22,505 nt of DNA from the IMG/VR virus record IMGVR_UViG_3300007541_000243, positions 1 to 22,505 of that record. One strand, given 5' to 3'. The stretch comes from a virus. Within the stretch, counting starts at the first letter, position 1; each line of letters starts with the position of its first letter. The notes under the pieces are model-generated. The model ran no database searches. It was not told the DNA's origin and saw only the letters and a program-made list of their open reading frames with translations. Both the position numbers and the translations under genes were made by a program. This document shows positions 14,824-20,919 of this stretch, one piece after another.

Positions 14824-15768
14824 ATGTCAAGTGAATTTCTCCTTACCGAAAAATACAGGCCACAAGTTATTGATGACTGTATTCTTCCTGATGAAACTAA
14901 AAAAACTTTTAAAGAGTTTGTGAAGAAGGGTGAGATTCCTAATCTTCTTCTTGCTGGCCCTCCCGGTATCGGCAAGACAACTATTGCAAAAGCACTGTGT
15001 AATGAACTAGGAGCAGATTATTATGTCATCAATGGATCCGATGAAGGACGTTTCTTGGATACTGTCAGAAACCAAGCAAAGAACTTTGCTTCGACCGTCT
15101 CACTTACGGGATCTTCTAAACACAAAGTCATCATCATCGACGAAGCTGATAACACAGGCAACGACGTACAACTCTTACTACGGGCAAATATTGAGGCATT
15201 TTATAGCAACTGTCGATTCATCTTCACCTGTAACTACAAGAACAAAATCATTGAACCCCTTCACTCTCGATGTGCAGTTATCGACTTCACCGTCAAGGGG
15301 AAGCAAAGAGTTCAACTTGCGGGAAGTTTCTTTCAACGACTTCAATCAATCCTGGATACAGAGGGGATTGAGTATGATCAAAAAGTCGTTGCTGAGCTGG
15401 TAACAAAACATTTTCCAGATTTCCGACGTGTCTTGAATGAGATTCAGAGGTATTCTACTGGAGGTAAAATTGATTCTGGTATTCTTGCATCGTTCTCTGA
15501 TGTCTCTATAAATGATCTCGTTAAAAACCTTAAAGAAAAGAATTTCTCAGAAGTTCGCAAATGGGTCGTCAATAATCTTGATAACGACTCTAGTGTATTA
15601 CTCCGTCGTACTTACGATGCTCTTCTTACATCCCTTGAAAACTCTAGTATTCCTGCTGCTGTGCTCATTATTGCTAAGTATCAGTACCAGATCGCGTTTG
15701 TAGCTGACCAAGAAATAAATCTCCTGGCGGCACTGACTGAAATTATGTGTGAATGTTCCTTTAAGTAA
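14824..15768 (+). CDS. 44: Clamp loader large subunit gp44
   Basis: A 314-residue AAA+ protein from ATG 14824 (T4 gp44 has 319). It has LTEKYRPQVIDDCILP at the start, Walker A GPPGIGKT at 45-52, Walker B IIIDEAD at 103-109, sensor 1 TCN at 135-137, and SRC at 148-150 with the arginine finger. The NFPDFRK-like HFPDFRRVLNEIQRYS segment is shared with T4. gp44 with gp62 opens and loads the gp45 clamp. Confidence 0.95.
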   Translation: MSSEFLLTEKYRPQVIDDCILPDETKKTFKEFVKKGEIPNLLLAGPPGIGKTTIAKALCNELGADYYVINGSDEGRFLDTVRNQAKNFASTVSLTGSSKHKVIIIDEADNTGNDVQLLLRANIEAFYSNCRFIFTCNYKNKIIEPLHSRCAVIDFTVKGKQRVQLAGSFFQRLQSILDTEGIEYDQKVVAELVTKHFPDFRRVLNEIQRYSTGGKIDSGILASFSDVSINDLVKNLKEKNFSEVRKWVVNNLDNDSSVLLRRTYDALLTSLENSSIPAAVLIIAKYQYQIAFVADQEINLLAALTEIMCECSFK

Positions 15769-15776
15769 TTTGAAAA

Positions 15777-16073
15777 ATGATTAACGTAAAACTGTTTCGT
15801 GTTGTGACCGGTGAAGAAGTTGTCGCAGAAGTCGTTTCTGAAGATGATAATTTCGTCACTGTAAGGAATGGATTGGTTGTTCTTCCTGGTGCTAATGGAA
15901 CTGTTGGATTTGCACCTTGGGCAACTGTGGTTGATAGGGAAATTCCAGATCTTATCATCTCCAAGAATCATCTTGTTTATGTGGCAGAAGTTGATCCTGG
16001 AATCAAGAAAAAGTATAATGAAGTTTATGGGAGTAAGTTGATTACTCCTGATGAAAAGAAACTTGTTTTGTGA
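15777..16073 (+). CDS. Sm-like small protein, copy B
   Basis: A 98-residue protein with the same layout as the proteins at 2678, 18207 and 18505: RVVTGEEVVAEVV hairpin, VRNGLVVLPG strand, APWATVV with the PW dipeptide, then LIISKNHLVYVAEVDPGIKK followed by KYNEVYG. It lies between the two clamp-loader genes gp44 and gp62, a place that suggests a replication-linked role. No function is known to me. The gap to gp44 is 8 bases and to gp62 one base. Confidence 0.75.
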   Translation: MINVKLFRVVTGEEVVAEVVSEDDNFVTVRNGLVVLPGANGTVGFAPWATVVDREIPDLIISKNHLVYVAEVDPGIKKKYNEVYGSKLITPDEKKLVL

Positions 16074-16074
16074 T

Positions 16075-16443
16075 ATGGAACTGAAAGATTGGTTGAACTC
16101 CATTAACTTCACAAAGGAGGATTTGTCAGGGGACACTAGTTCCTATCCCCCCTTTATTATCAATCGTTGTTTGTCTGGTCATATTGATTGTATTCTTTAT
16201 GCCAATGAGATGAATATGAATGCACATCTCACCAAAGATATGCAGTATTCTTTCTATCTAAATAGTATTCGGAAACGGAAGAGATTTTCTCCCTGGCTCC
16301 GTAAAGATAAAGTCAAAGATTTGGAATGTGTCAAACAATACTATGGTTATAGTAATGAGAAGGCATCTCAAGCTTTGAAAATCCTAACCAAGGAACAATT
16401 AAATTTTATTAAACAACGACTTGATACTGGCGGAACGAAATGA
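16075..16443 (+). CDS. 62: Clamp loader small subunit gp62
   Basis: A 122-residue protein from ATG 16075, shorter than T4 gp62 (187) but of the size I recall for cyanophage gp62. Landmarks are PPFIINRCLSGHIDCILYAN, then YSFYLNSIRKRKRFSPWLRK and YYGYSNEKASQALKIL. The RGKRYGKW-like basic SPW region and the helix after it correspond to T4. It completes the gp44/62 clamp loader. The start 24 bases upstream (16051) lies inside the previous gene and is unlikely. Confidence 0.8.
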   Translation: MELKDWLNSINFTKEDLSGDTSSYPPFIINRCLSGHIDCILYANEMNMNAHLTKDMQYSFYLNSIRKRKRFSPWLRKDKVKDLECVKQYYGYSNEKASQALKILTKEQLNFIKQRLDTGGTK

Positions 16444-16880
16444 CTACTCAAACAATTGAACCACAGGTAAACTGGTCACCAAGTATGATGGTGGAAGTTG
16501 TTCTCAATGAACCTGATGACTTTTTGAAAGTTCGTGAAACTTTGACTCGAATTGGAGTTGCTTCTAGAAAGGAGAAAAAACTCTATCAATCTTGCCACAT
16601 TCTTCATAAGCAAGGTAGATACTACGTTGTTCACTTCAAAGAACTGTTTGCTTTAGACGGCAAACACGCAAATCTTACAGTGAATGATGTTCAACGTAGG
16701 AATCGTATTACTCGTCTTCTTTGTGACTGGGGTTTGATTACAGTGGTGAATGAGGAATCAATCCTTGACATTGCTCCTCTAAATCAAATCAAAGTCCTTG
16801 CCTACAAGGATAAGAACGATTGGATTCTGGAACAGAAGTATAACATTGGAAAGAAAGTAAAACCACCGGAAGATGTATAA
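16440..16880 (+). CDS. regA: Translational repressor RegA
   Basis: A 146-residue protein (T4 RegA has 122). From VEVVLNEPDDFLKVRETLTR through LYQSCHILHKQGRYYVVHFK it is close to T4 RegA, followed by QRRNRITRLLCDWGLI. It has about 15 extra N-terminal residues; Met codons at 16485 and 16488 are alternative starts nearer to the T4 N-terminus, but 16440 overlaps the gp62 stop by ATGA. RegA binds start regions of early mRNAs and blocks translation. Confidence 0.95.
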   Translation: MTTQTIEPQVNWSPSMMVEVVLNEPDDFLKVRETLTRIGVASRKEKKLYQSCHILHKQGRYYVVHFKELFALDGKHANLTVNDVQRRNRITRLLCDWGLITVVNEESILDIAPLNQIKVLAYKDKNDWILEQKYNIGKKVKPPEDV

Positions 16881-16883
16881 ATA
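16876..16883 (+). promoter_or_regulatory. Consensus late promoter after regA (TATAAATA)
   Basis: An exact TATAAATA overlapping the regA stop codon. No gene starts before the terminator about 70 bases downstream. Confidence 0.65.
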
Positions 16884-16888
16884 ACTTC

Positions 16889-16960
16889 GTGCCATTCGTG
16901 CGGCACTCTACAAAGTCGGAACACCCTAAAAGAGGTTCGGTTTTACCGACCCTCTTTTTT
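16889..16960 (+). ncRNA. Candidate short late transcript without an ORF
   Basis: Runs from the predicted start of the late promoter at 16876 to the terminator at 16960, about 72 bases. It holds a 5' hairpin, GTGCC (16889-16893) with GGCAC (16902-16906), and a duplicated TTCGTGC (16886-16892 and 16895-16901). No start codon gives a useful frame. It could be a small RNA, a remnant of a lost gene or simply spacer. Confidence 0.3.
16928..16960 (+). terminator. Rho-independent terminator before hsp20
   Basis: AAAGAGG-T-TCGG (16928-16940 region) pairs with CCGA-C-CCTCTTT around TTTTA, with one T-C mismatch, and ends in a T run. Confidence 0.85.
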
Positions 16961-16968
16961 ATGACTTA

Positions 16969-16977
16969 TGTTACTAT
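16969..16977 (+). promoter_or_regulatory. Possible extended -10 promoter of hsp20
   Basis: TGT followed by TACTAT (16972-16977) fits TGn-TAnnAT. No good -35 is seen. The leader runs about 55 bases to the start. Confidence 0.35.
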
Positions 16978-17025
16978 ATACCTATGAACGCCGTAAGGGT
17001 TCACAAAACACAAACTCGCTTTAAA

Positions 17026-17031
17026 AAGGAG
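17026..17031 (+). promoter_or_regulatory. Strong Shine-Dalgarno of hsp20
   Basis: AAGGAG, 8 bases before ATG 17040. It is one of the few strong ribosome-binding sites in the window and suggests high translation. Confidence 0.75.
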
Positions 17032-17039
17032 CTACTATA

Positions 17040-17471
17040 ATGACTAATCTTGCACGTTATAATGCATCGGATCTTCCTGCATTCTTTGACAAGATCACAC
17101 GAAATAGCATTGGAATGGATACTTATCTTGATCGAATCTTCAGTTACGAAACTTCAACAAATTATCCTCCGTACAATCTTGTTCAAATAAGTAATGTAGA
17201 ATCTCATCTAGAGGTTGCTCTTGCTGGATTTAAAAGGGAGGAAGTTCATGCGTACACAGAGTATGGAAAACTTTATGTCGAAGGGCAAAAGGCAGATGCC
17301 GATTCGGACAGGACGTTTATCCACAAGGGTCTGGCTCAAAGAAGTTTTAAACGAGCATGGACTCTATCCGACGACACAGAGGTATCCAATGTTACCTTTG
17401 AAGACGGACTCCTACGAATCGAACTAAGGAAGATTGTTCCGGAACATCATTCCCGTAAAGATTATCTATAA
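17040..17471 (+). CDS. hsp20: Small heat shock protein Hsp20
   Basis: A 143-residue alpha-crystallin-type chaperone. The domain runs from about residue 40 (PPYNLVQISN) through LEVALAGFKREEVHAYTEYG, KLYVEGQK and FKRAWTLSDDTEV to the signature GLLRIELRK near the end. A C-terminal I-x-I motif is not obvious. Hsp20 genes are usual in cyanomyoviruses, where the protein is thought to protect host or phage proteins, possibly including photosystem components. It is its own transcription unit between two terminators. Confidence 0.93.
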   Translation: MTNLARYNASDLPAFFDKITRNSIGMDTYLDRIFSYETSTNYPPYNLVQISNVESHLEVALAGFKREEVHAYTEYGKLYVEGQKADADSDRTFIHKGLAQRSFKRAWTLSDDTEVSNVTFEDGLLRIELRKIVPEHHSRKDYL

Positions 17472-17507
17472 TAAAAAGTTTGTCTATATAGTAAGTATCG
17501 TCGGCGC

Positions 17508-17549
17508 GAGGAGCACCTGGCAAAATCCAGGCTGACTCCTCATTTTTTT
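17508..17549 (+). terminator. Nested hairpin terminator after hsp20
   Basis: GAGGAG (17508-17513) pairs with CTCCTC (17536-17541), enclosing CCTGG (17516-17520) with CCAGG (17527-17531); a run of seven T follows. Confidence 0.88.
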
Positions 17550-17556
17550 ATAAATA
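17549..17556 (+). promoter_or_regulatory. Consensus late promoter of the GIY-YIG gene (TATAAATA)
   Basis: An exact TATAAATA overlapping the last T of the terminator, 24 bases before ATG 17581. Confidence 0.7.
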
Positions 17557-17580
17557 CCAATAAAGAATAGGTGTGATTAA

Positions 17581-18159
17581 ATGGAGTACTATACATATGC
17601 TTATTTTGATGAAAATAATATTCCTTATTATATTGGTAAAGGAAAAGGTAAAAGAGCTTGGGATAAAAATCACTCTGTTTTGGTGCCACCAAATGAAAGA
17701 ATAGTAATTTTGAAGAACAATCTTACGGAGGAAGATGCATTTAAGCACGAAATTTATTTAATAGAAATTCTTGGTAGAAAAAGTCAAGGAACTGGTATAT
17801 TGGAAAATATACATAGGGGTGGATGTCAACCCTCTGGATTTATACAGCACTCGGAAGAAACTAAATCTAGGATGAGATTGAGAAGACACAGTGAAGAAAC
17901 AAAGAAAAAAATTGGAGAATCTTTAAAAAGTCGCCCTTGTAAAGAAGAAGTAAAACAAAAATTATCAAAATTGTGGACCGGAAGAAAATTAACAGAGGAT
18001 ACAAAAAATAAAATGAGTAAATCTCATATGGGTAAAAAATTAAGTGAAGAGACAAAAAGAAGAATGAGTGACGCAAAAAAACAAATGAGTGAGGAGACGA
18101 AAAGAAAAATGAGTGAGAAGGCAAAATTGAGAGAAGCAAAAAAACGAGGAGAAATTTGA
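17581..18159 (+). CDS. GIY-YIG homing-type endonuclease with NUMOD3 repeats
   Basis: A 192-residue protein. The GIY-YIG domain begins YTYAYFDENNIPYYIGKGKG (about 4-23), with KRAW providing the Arg and HEIYLIE (56-62) the acidic residue. Residues 90-185 carry about six NUMOD3-like units of the form SEETKxKMS, a DNA-binding repeat typical of Seg-type endonucleases in T4-like phages. The DNA is A-rich compared with its neighbours, which fits a recent arrival. It is isolated by a terminator on each side and has its own late promoter. The stop codon lies in the loop of the downstream terminator. Confidence 0.88.
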   Translation: MEYYTYAYFDENNIPYYIGKGKGKRAWDKNHSVLVPPNERIVILKNNLTEEDAFKHEIYLIEILGRKSQGTGILENIHRGGCQPSGFIQHSEETKSRMRLRRHSEETKKKIGESLKSRPCKEEVKQKLSKLWTGRKLTEDTKNKMSKSHMGKKLSEETKRRMSDAKKQMSEETKRKMSEKAKLREAKKRGEI

Positions 18160-18173
18160 CTCCTCCGTTTTTT
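18144..18173 (+). terminator. Terminator at the end of the GIY-YIG gene
   Basis: GAGGAG (18146-18151) pairs with CTCCTC (18160-18165) around a loop containing the stop codon, followed by CG and a T run. It shares CGAGGAG, TGACTCCTC and TTTTTTAT with the terminator upstream of the gene. Confidence 0.85.
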
Positions 18174-18183
18174 ATGGTAGAAT
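18156..18183 (+). promoter_or_regulatory. Sigma70-like promoter with extended -10, before the gp43 operon
   Basis: TTGACT (18156-18161), a 16-base spacer and TAGAAT (18178-18183), with TGG before the hexamer. The -35 lies within the terminator hairpin. It would serve the two Sm-like genes, gp43 and uvsX. Confidence 0.65.
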
Positions 18184-18206
18184 ACTCTTGAGGAATATGG
18201 ACCATT

Positions 18207-18557
18207 ATGACTGTTAAGATTGCTATCCTAAAATCTGGTGAGAACGTTATATCTGATATTAAGGAGGGGTATAATGGAGATGAGTTGATTGCCTATATTT
18301 TGGACAATCCTTGTACTATTGTATCTAACGGTAAATACAGGATTACTGATGATTTGGGGGAGTCCAAAGAACAGATGTCCATCTCACTTCATAGGTGGCC
18401 AAATTTTTCTGTAGATTCTTCTGTAGCCATTCCTGTTGATTACTTTGTTGCTGCAGTAGATCCAATTCCAGGTCTCAAAAAAATGTACGAAAATCAATTT
18501 AACAATGACGAAAATTCTAGTGTTGATGAACAATCAGATGTTACTCTCTCAGATTGA
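18207..18557 (+). CDS. Sm-like small protein, copy C
   Basis: A 116-residue protein of the same family as those at 2678, 15777 and 18505: KIAILKSGENVISDI hairpin, YILDNPCTIV strand, a HRWPNF segment in place of PW, then VDYFVAAVDPIPGLKKMYEN. The tail from about 97 is acidic and Ser/Asn-rich. It is the first gene of the polymerase operon, behind a sigma70-like promoter, and overlaps the next gene by 53 bases. Function unknown; the barrel fold is inferred. Confidence 0.75.
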   Translation: MTVKIAILKSGENVISDIKEGYNGDELIAYILDNPCTIVSNGKYRITDDLGESKEQMSISLHRWPNFSVDSSVAIPVDYFVAAVDPIPGLKKMYENQFNNDENSSVDEQSDVTLSD

Positions 18558-18756
18558 GGAAGTATCTACAGAACTTGGAGAACCTGATTGTAAGCTTATT
18601 GAACCATTTCTTTTAAATCCATCGGATGAAACTCTATCTCCTTGGTTGGTAAATGTTTCATCTCAAAATACATTTATGATTCATTCGGATAAGATTCTCA
18701 CAATTGTAGACCCAAAACCAACACTTCTTGAAAAGTATCAAAATTTGATTAAATGA
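18505..18756 (+). CDS. Sm-like small protein, copy D
   Basis: An 83-residue protein. It keeps the second half of the family pattern well: PFLLNPSDETLSPWLVNVSS with the PW dipeptide, then FMIHSDKILTIVDPKPTLLE and a final KYQ. The N-terminal SGE hairpin is replaced by a divergent stretch with LVLMNNQMLLSQI. It overlaps copy C by 53 bases and gp43 by ATGA, so it is probably coupled to polymerase translation. Confidence 0.7.
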   Translation: MTKILVLMNNQMLLSQIEEVSTELGEPDCKLIEPFLLNPSDETLSPWLVNVSSQNTFMIHSDKILTIVDPKPTLLEKYQNLIK

Positions 18757-20216
18757 AATTTTATACCAATGTGGCTCTGATTGGAAATCAGATTCTTTTT
18801 CGTGGTTATGAAAATGGTAAGCATGTAATGTATAAGGAGGAGTATTTTCCTACTCTCTTCGTTCCTTCTAAAAAACAAACTCAATACAAAACTCTGGAGG
18901 GTGATTATGTAGAAAAAATCTCCCCTGGTTCTGTTCGTGACTGCCGAGAATTTTATAAGAAGTATGAGAACGTAGATGGATTCAAAATCTACGGAAATGA
19001 TAGATACGTCTTTCAATACATCTCAGACAAATATCCCGAGGATGAAATCAAGTTTGATATTACCAAAGTCAAACTGGTTACAATTGACATTGAGGTTGCT
19101 TCTGAGAATGGATTCCCGGATGTTCAATCAGCTTCAGAGGAGATTCTTACAATCGCAATTCAGGATTATGCAACAAAGCAAATCATCACCTGGGGAATTC
19201 ATCCGTTCAATAACAAACAAAGTAACGTAAAATACGTTGAATGTGGATCTGAGCATACACTCCTTCAAAAGTTTATTGACTATTGGAAAGACAATACTCC
19301 AGAAGTTATTACTGGATGGAACATTCAACTTTATGACATCCCGTATATCTGTCGTCGTCTAAATCGGGTTCTTGGTGATCGGGGAATGAAAGACCTATCC
19401 CCCTGGGGTCTTGCAACTGAGAAAGAGGTCTTTGTTTCTGGTAGGAAACAGATTCAGTATGAACTTGGTGGAGTTACTCAACTAGACTATTTGGATCTCT
19501 ACAAGAAGTTCACCTATACAAATCAAGAATCTTACCGACTAGATTACATTGCTTCAGTAGAACTCGGTCAACAAAAACTGGATCACTCTGAGTTTGATAC
19601 CTTCAAAGAATTTTATACTAAGAACTGGCAAAAGTTTGTTGAGTATAACATTATTGACGTGGAACTTGTGGATCGTCTTGAAGAGAAGATGAAACTGATT
19701 GAGTTGGCTATTACTATGGCATACGACGCCAAAGTAAACTATAATGATGTCTTCTATCAGGTTCGTATGTGGGACAATATCATCTACACCGATCTAAAGA
19801 AACGAGGCATTGTAATTCCACCAAGAAATACAAATCAAAAGGACGAAAAGTATGCTGGAGCCTATGTAAAAGAACCTGTTCCTGGAGTTTATGATTATGT
19901 GGTAAGTTTTGACTTGAACTCCCTATATCCACATTTAATTATGATGTACAATGTAAGTCCTGAAACTCTTTTGGAAGAAAAACATCCAACAGTTACGGTG
20001 GATAAAATTCTAAAAAAAGAAGTGGATTTTGAGATGTATAAGGACTATTCTGTATGTGCTAATGGTGCAATGTATAGAAAAGATATTCTTGGATTTCTTC
20101 CTAGGTTGATGGAGAAGATGTATAAGGACCGAAAGATGTTCAAAAACAAGATGCTCAAATCAAAACAAAAACTTGTGGATATTGAAGCTGAAATGAAGAA
20201 ACGAGGATTGAAGTAG
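18753..20216 (+). CDS. 43: DNA polymerase gp43, N-terminal part (gp43A)
   Basis: 487 residues of a family B polymerase. It holds the whole 3'-5' exonuclease: Exo I DIE at 112-114, Exo II with N190 and D195 in GWNIQLYDIPYI, and Exo III YNIIDVEL with D302. Palm motif A DLNSLYP is at 387-393. It stops at TAG 20214-20216 in the fingers region, just after KQKLVDIEAEMKKRGLK. T4 gp43 is one chain of 898 residues; motifs B and C are in the second part beginning after an HNH gene. Alone this part cannot polymerise. Confidence 0.93.
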   Translation: MKFYTNVALIGNQILFRGYENGKHVMYKEEYFPTLFVPSKKQTQYKTLEGDYVEKISPGSVRDCREFYKKYENVDGFKIYGNDRYVFQYISDKYPEDEIKFDITKVKLVTIDIEVASENGFPDVQSASEEILTIAIQDYATKQIITWGIHPFNNKQSNVKYVECGSEHTLLQKFIDYWKDNTPEVITGWNIQLYDIPYICRRLNRVLGDRGMKDLSPWGLATEKEVFVSGRKQIQYELGGVTQLDYLDLYKKFTYTNQESYRLDYIASVELGQQKLDHSEFDTFKEFYTKNWQKFVEYNIIDVELVDRLEEKMKLIELAITMAYDAKVNYNDVFYQVRMWDNIIYTDLKKRGIVIPPRNTNQKDEKYAGAYVKEPVPGVYDYVVSFDLNSLYPHLIMMYNVSPETLLEEKHPTVTVDKILKKEVDFEMYKDYSVCANGAMYRKDILGFLPRLMEKMYKDRKMFKNKMLKSKQKLVDIEAEMKKRGLK

Positions 20217-20222
20217 TGGCCT

Positions 20223-20267
20223 CTCTCAATAAAATATGATATAACATAAATAATACTTTATTGGGGG
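20223..20267 (+). repeat. Inverted repeat around a late promoter, before the HNH gene
   Basis: CTCTCAATAAA (20223-20233) pairs over 11 bases, with two G-U pairs, with TTTATTGGGGG (20257-20267). The loop holds CATAAATA. The right arm contains the GGGGG that is the likely Shine-Dalgarno of the gene at 20272. Confidence 0.8.
20245..20252 (+). promoter_or_regulatory. Late promoter inside the hairpin loop (CATAAATA)
   Basis: Seven of eight bases match TATAAATA. Transcription would start near 20258, so the late RNA would lack the left arm and leave the ribosome site free. Confidence 0.6.
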
Positions 20268-20271
20268 TGTT

Positions 20272-20727
20272 ATGTTAGAAGATTTGGCAGGACAAACCTT
20301 TGGCAGGCTTACTGCTCTCTCTGTTGAAATCAAAGGAAAACGCACATATTGGTTGTGTAAGTGCTCTTGTGGAAATGAAAAATGTGTAAGGAAAGAGAAG
20401 TTGAAAAATGGTACAACTATATCTTGCGGTTGTGCCAGAAAAGAAAGAAATCATCAAGGAACCAAAACAAAACTTTATGGTAGGTGGAACTCTATGGTAA
20501 TGCGATGTCATAACCCTAATAGTGTTGGTTATCATAAGTATGGGGCAAAAGGTATAAAGGTTTGTGATAGATGGAGAACCTTTATAAACTTCTATGAAGA
20601 TATGGGTGATCCTCCAGAGGGTATGACTCTTGAGAGATTGGATAGTAATGGTGATTATTGTCCTGAAAATGTCATATGGGCGGATTATTTTACACAGAAC
20701 AACAACCGACCTGGATATAATAAGTAA
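20272..20727 (+). CDS. HNH homing-type endonuclease within gp43
   Basis: A 151-residue protein. The N-terminal GQTFGRLTALS module and the Cys cluster (C29, C31, C33, C38, C52, C54 in CKCSCG, CVRK and SCGC) likely bind zinc. The middle YGRWNSMVMRCHNP with GAKGIKVCDRW and FYEDMG, and the C-terminal MTLERLDSNGDYCPENVIWA (D124, N133), are typical of phage and intron HNH endonucleases of this type. It lies in a different frame from gp43 and separates motif A from motif B. A GGGGG ribosome site is 4 bases before the ATG. Confidence 0.88.
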   Translation: MLEDLAGQTFGRLTALSVEIKGKRTYWLCKCSCGNEKCVRKEKLKNGTTISCGCARKERNHQGTKTKLYGRWNSMVMRCHNPNSVGYHKYGAKGIKVCDRWRTFINFYEDMGDPPEGMTLERLDSNGDYCPENVIWADYFTQNNNRPGYNK

Positions 20728-20731
20728 AAAG

Positions 20732-20740
20732 TGGTATAAT
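20732..20740 (+). promoter_or_regulatory. Extended -10 promoter directly before the gp43B frame
   Basis: TGG followed by TATAAT (20735-20740). The same GTGGTATAATC occurs before gp55 at 3144. A -35 is not evident. It could transcribe gp43B and uvsX. Confidence 0.5.
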
Positions 20741-20919
20741 CGTACAAAGATGCCTTTGGGCTGGAGGAAGTTATTGGGTATTTAATCGGTGGGAACAAAC
20801 AGGACAAGGAAGATGAAATTGTAGTTTCAGATACTGACTACAGCAAACTTACGGATTCTCAACTTCTGAAACTAAGAGATCAAACACAAAAGGACATCTC
20901 CAAGTATAATAACTTTCAG
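20740..20919 (+). other. Fingers-coding segment of gp43 in frame with gp43B, without a start codon
   Basis: The gp43B frame is open from 20740 (after TAA 20737-20739) and encodes 60 residues including YKDAFGLEEVIGYLIGG, then KLTDSQLLKLRDQTQKDISK and YNNFQ. The end corresponds to the T4 segment before motif B. No ATG, GTG or TTG occurs in frame before 20920, so this part is translated only if a rare start, reinitiation, bypass or splicing is used. Confidence 0.7.

Larger units (their letters stand above)
20214..20742 (+). mobile_element. HNH insertion splitting gp43
   Basis: About 529 bases between the last gp43A codon and TAC 20743, where the gp43 frame resumes (KRGLK then YKDAFGLEE). GTA occurs at both edges (20213-20215 and 20742-20744). 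The length is not a multiple of three and stops lie in frame, so it is not an intein. Only about 70 bases are outside the HNH gene, too little for a group I or II core unless the core overlaps the ORF. The exact edges are inferred. Confidence 0.7.

Noticed and set aside
16258-16266. TCTAAATA inside gp62 as a late promoter for regA
   Set aside because: It is about 175 bases before regA and inside a gene normally expressed early; the motif is short enough to occur by chance.
20214-20742. Group I intron or intein in gp43
   Set aside because: An intein would be in frame and lacks its splicing blocks here. A group I core needs far more non-coding sequence than the roughly 70 bases left outside the HNH ORF, and the likely 5' exon end is not a clear U with a terminal intron G. 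A core overlapping the ORF cannot be fully excluded by eye.
20205-20760. Translational bypassing as in T4 gene 60
   Set aside because: The stop directly after the last gp43A codon is suggestive, but a 529-base gap is about ten times longer than the known T4 hop, and no matching take-off and landing codons were found.
20750-20785. ATG at 20750 as start of gp43B
   Set aside because: It is in another frame and stops after 11 codons.
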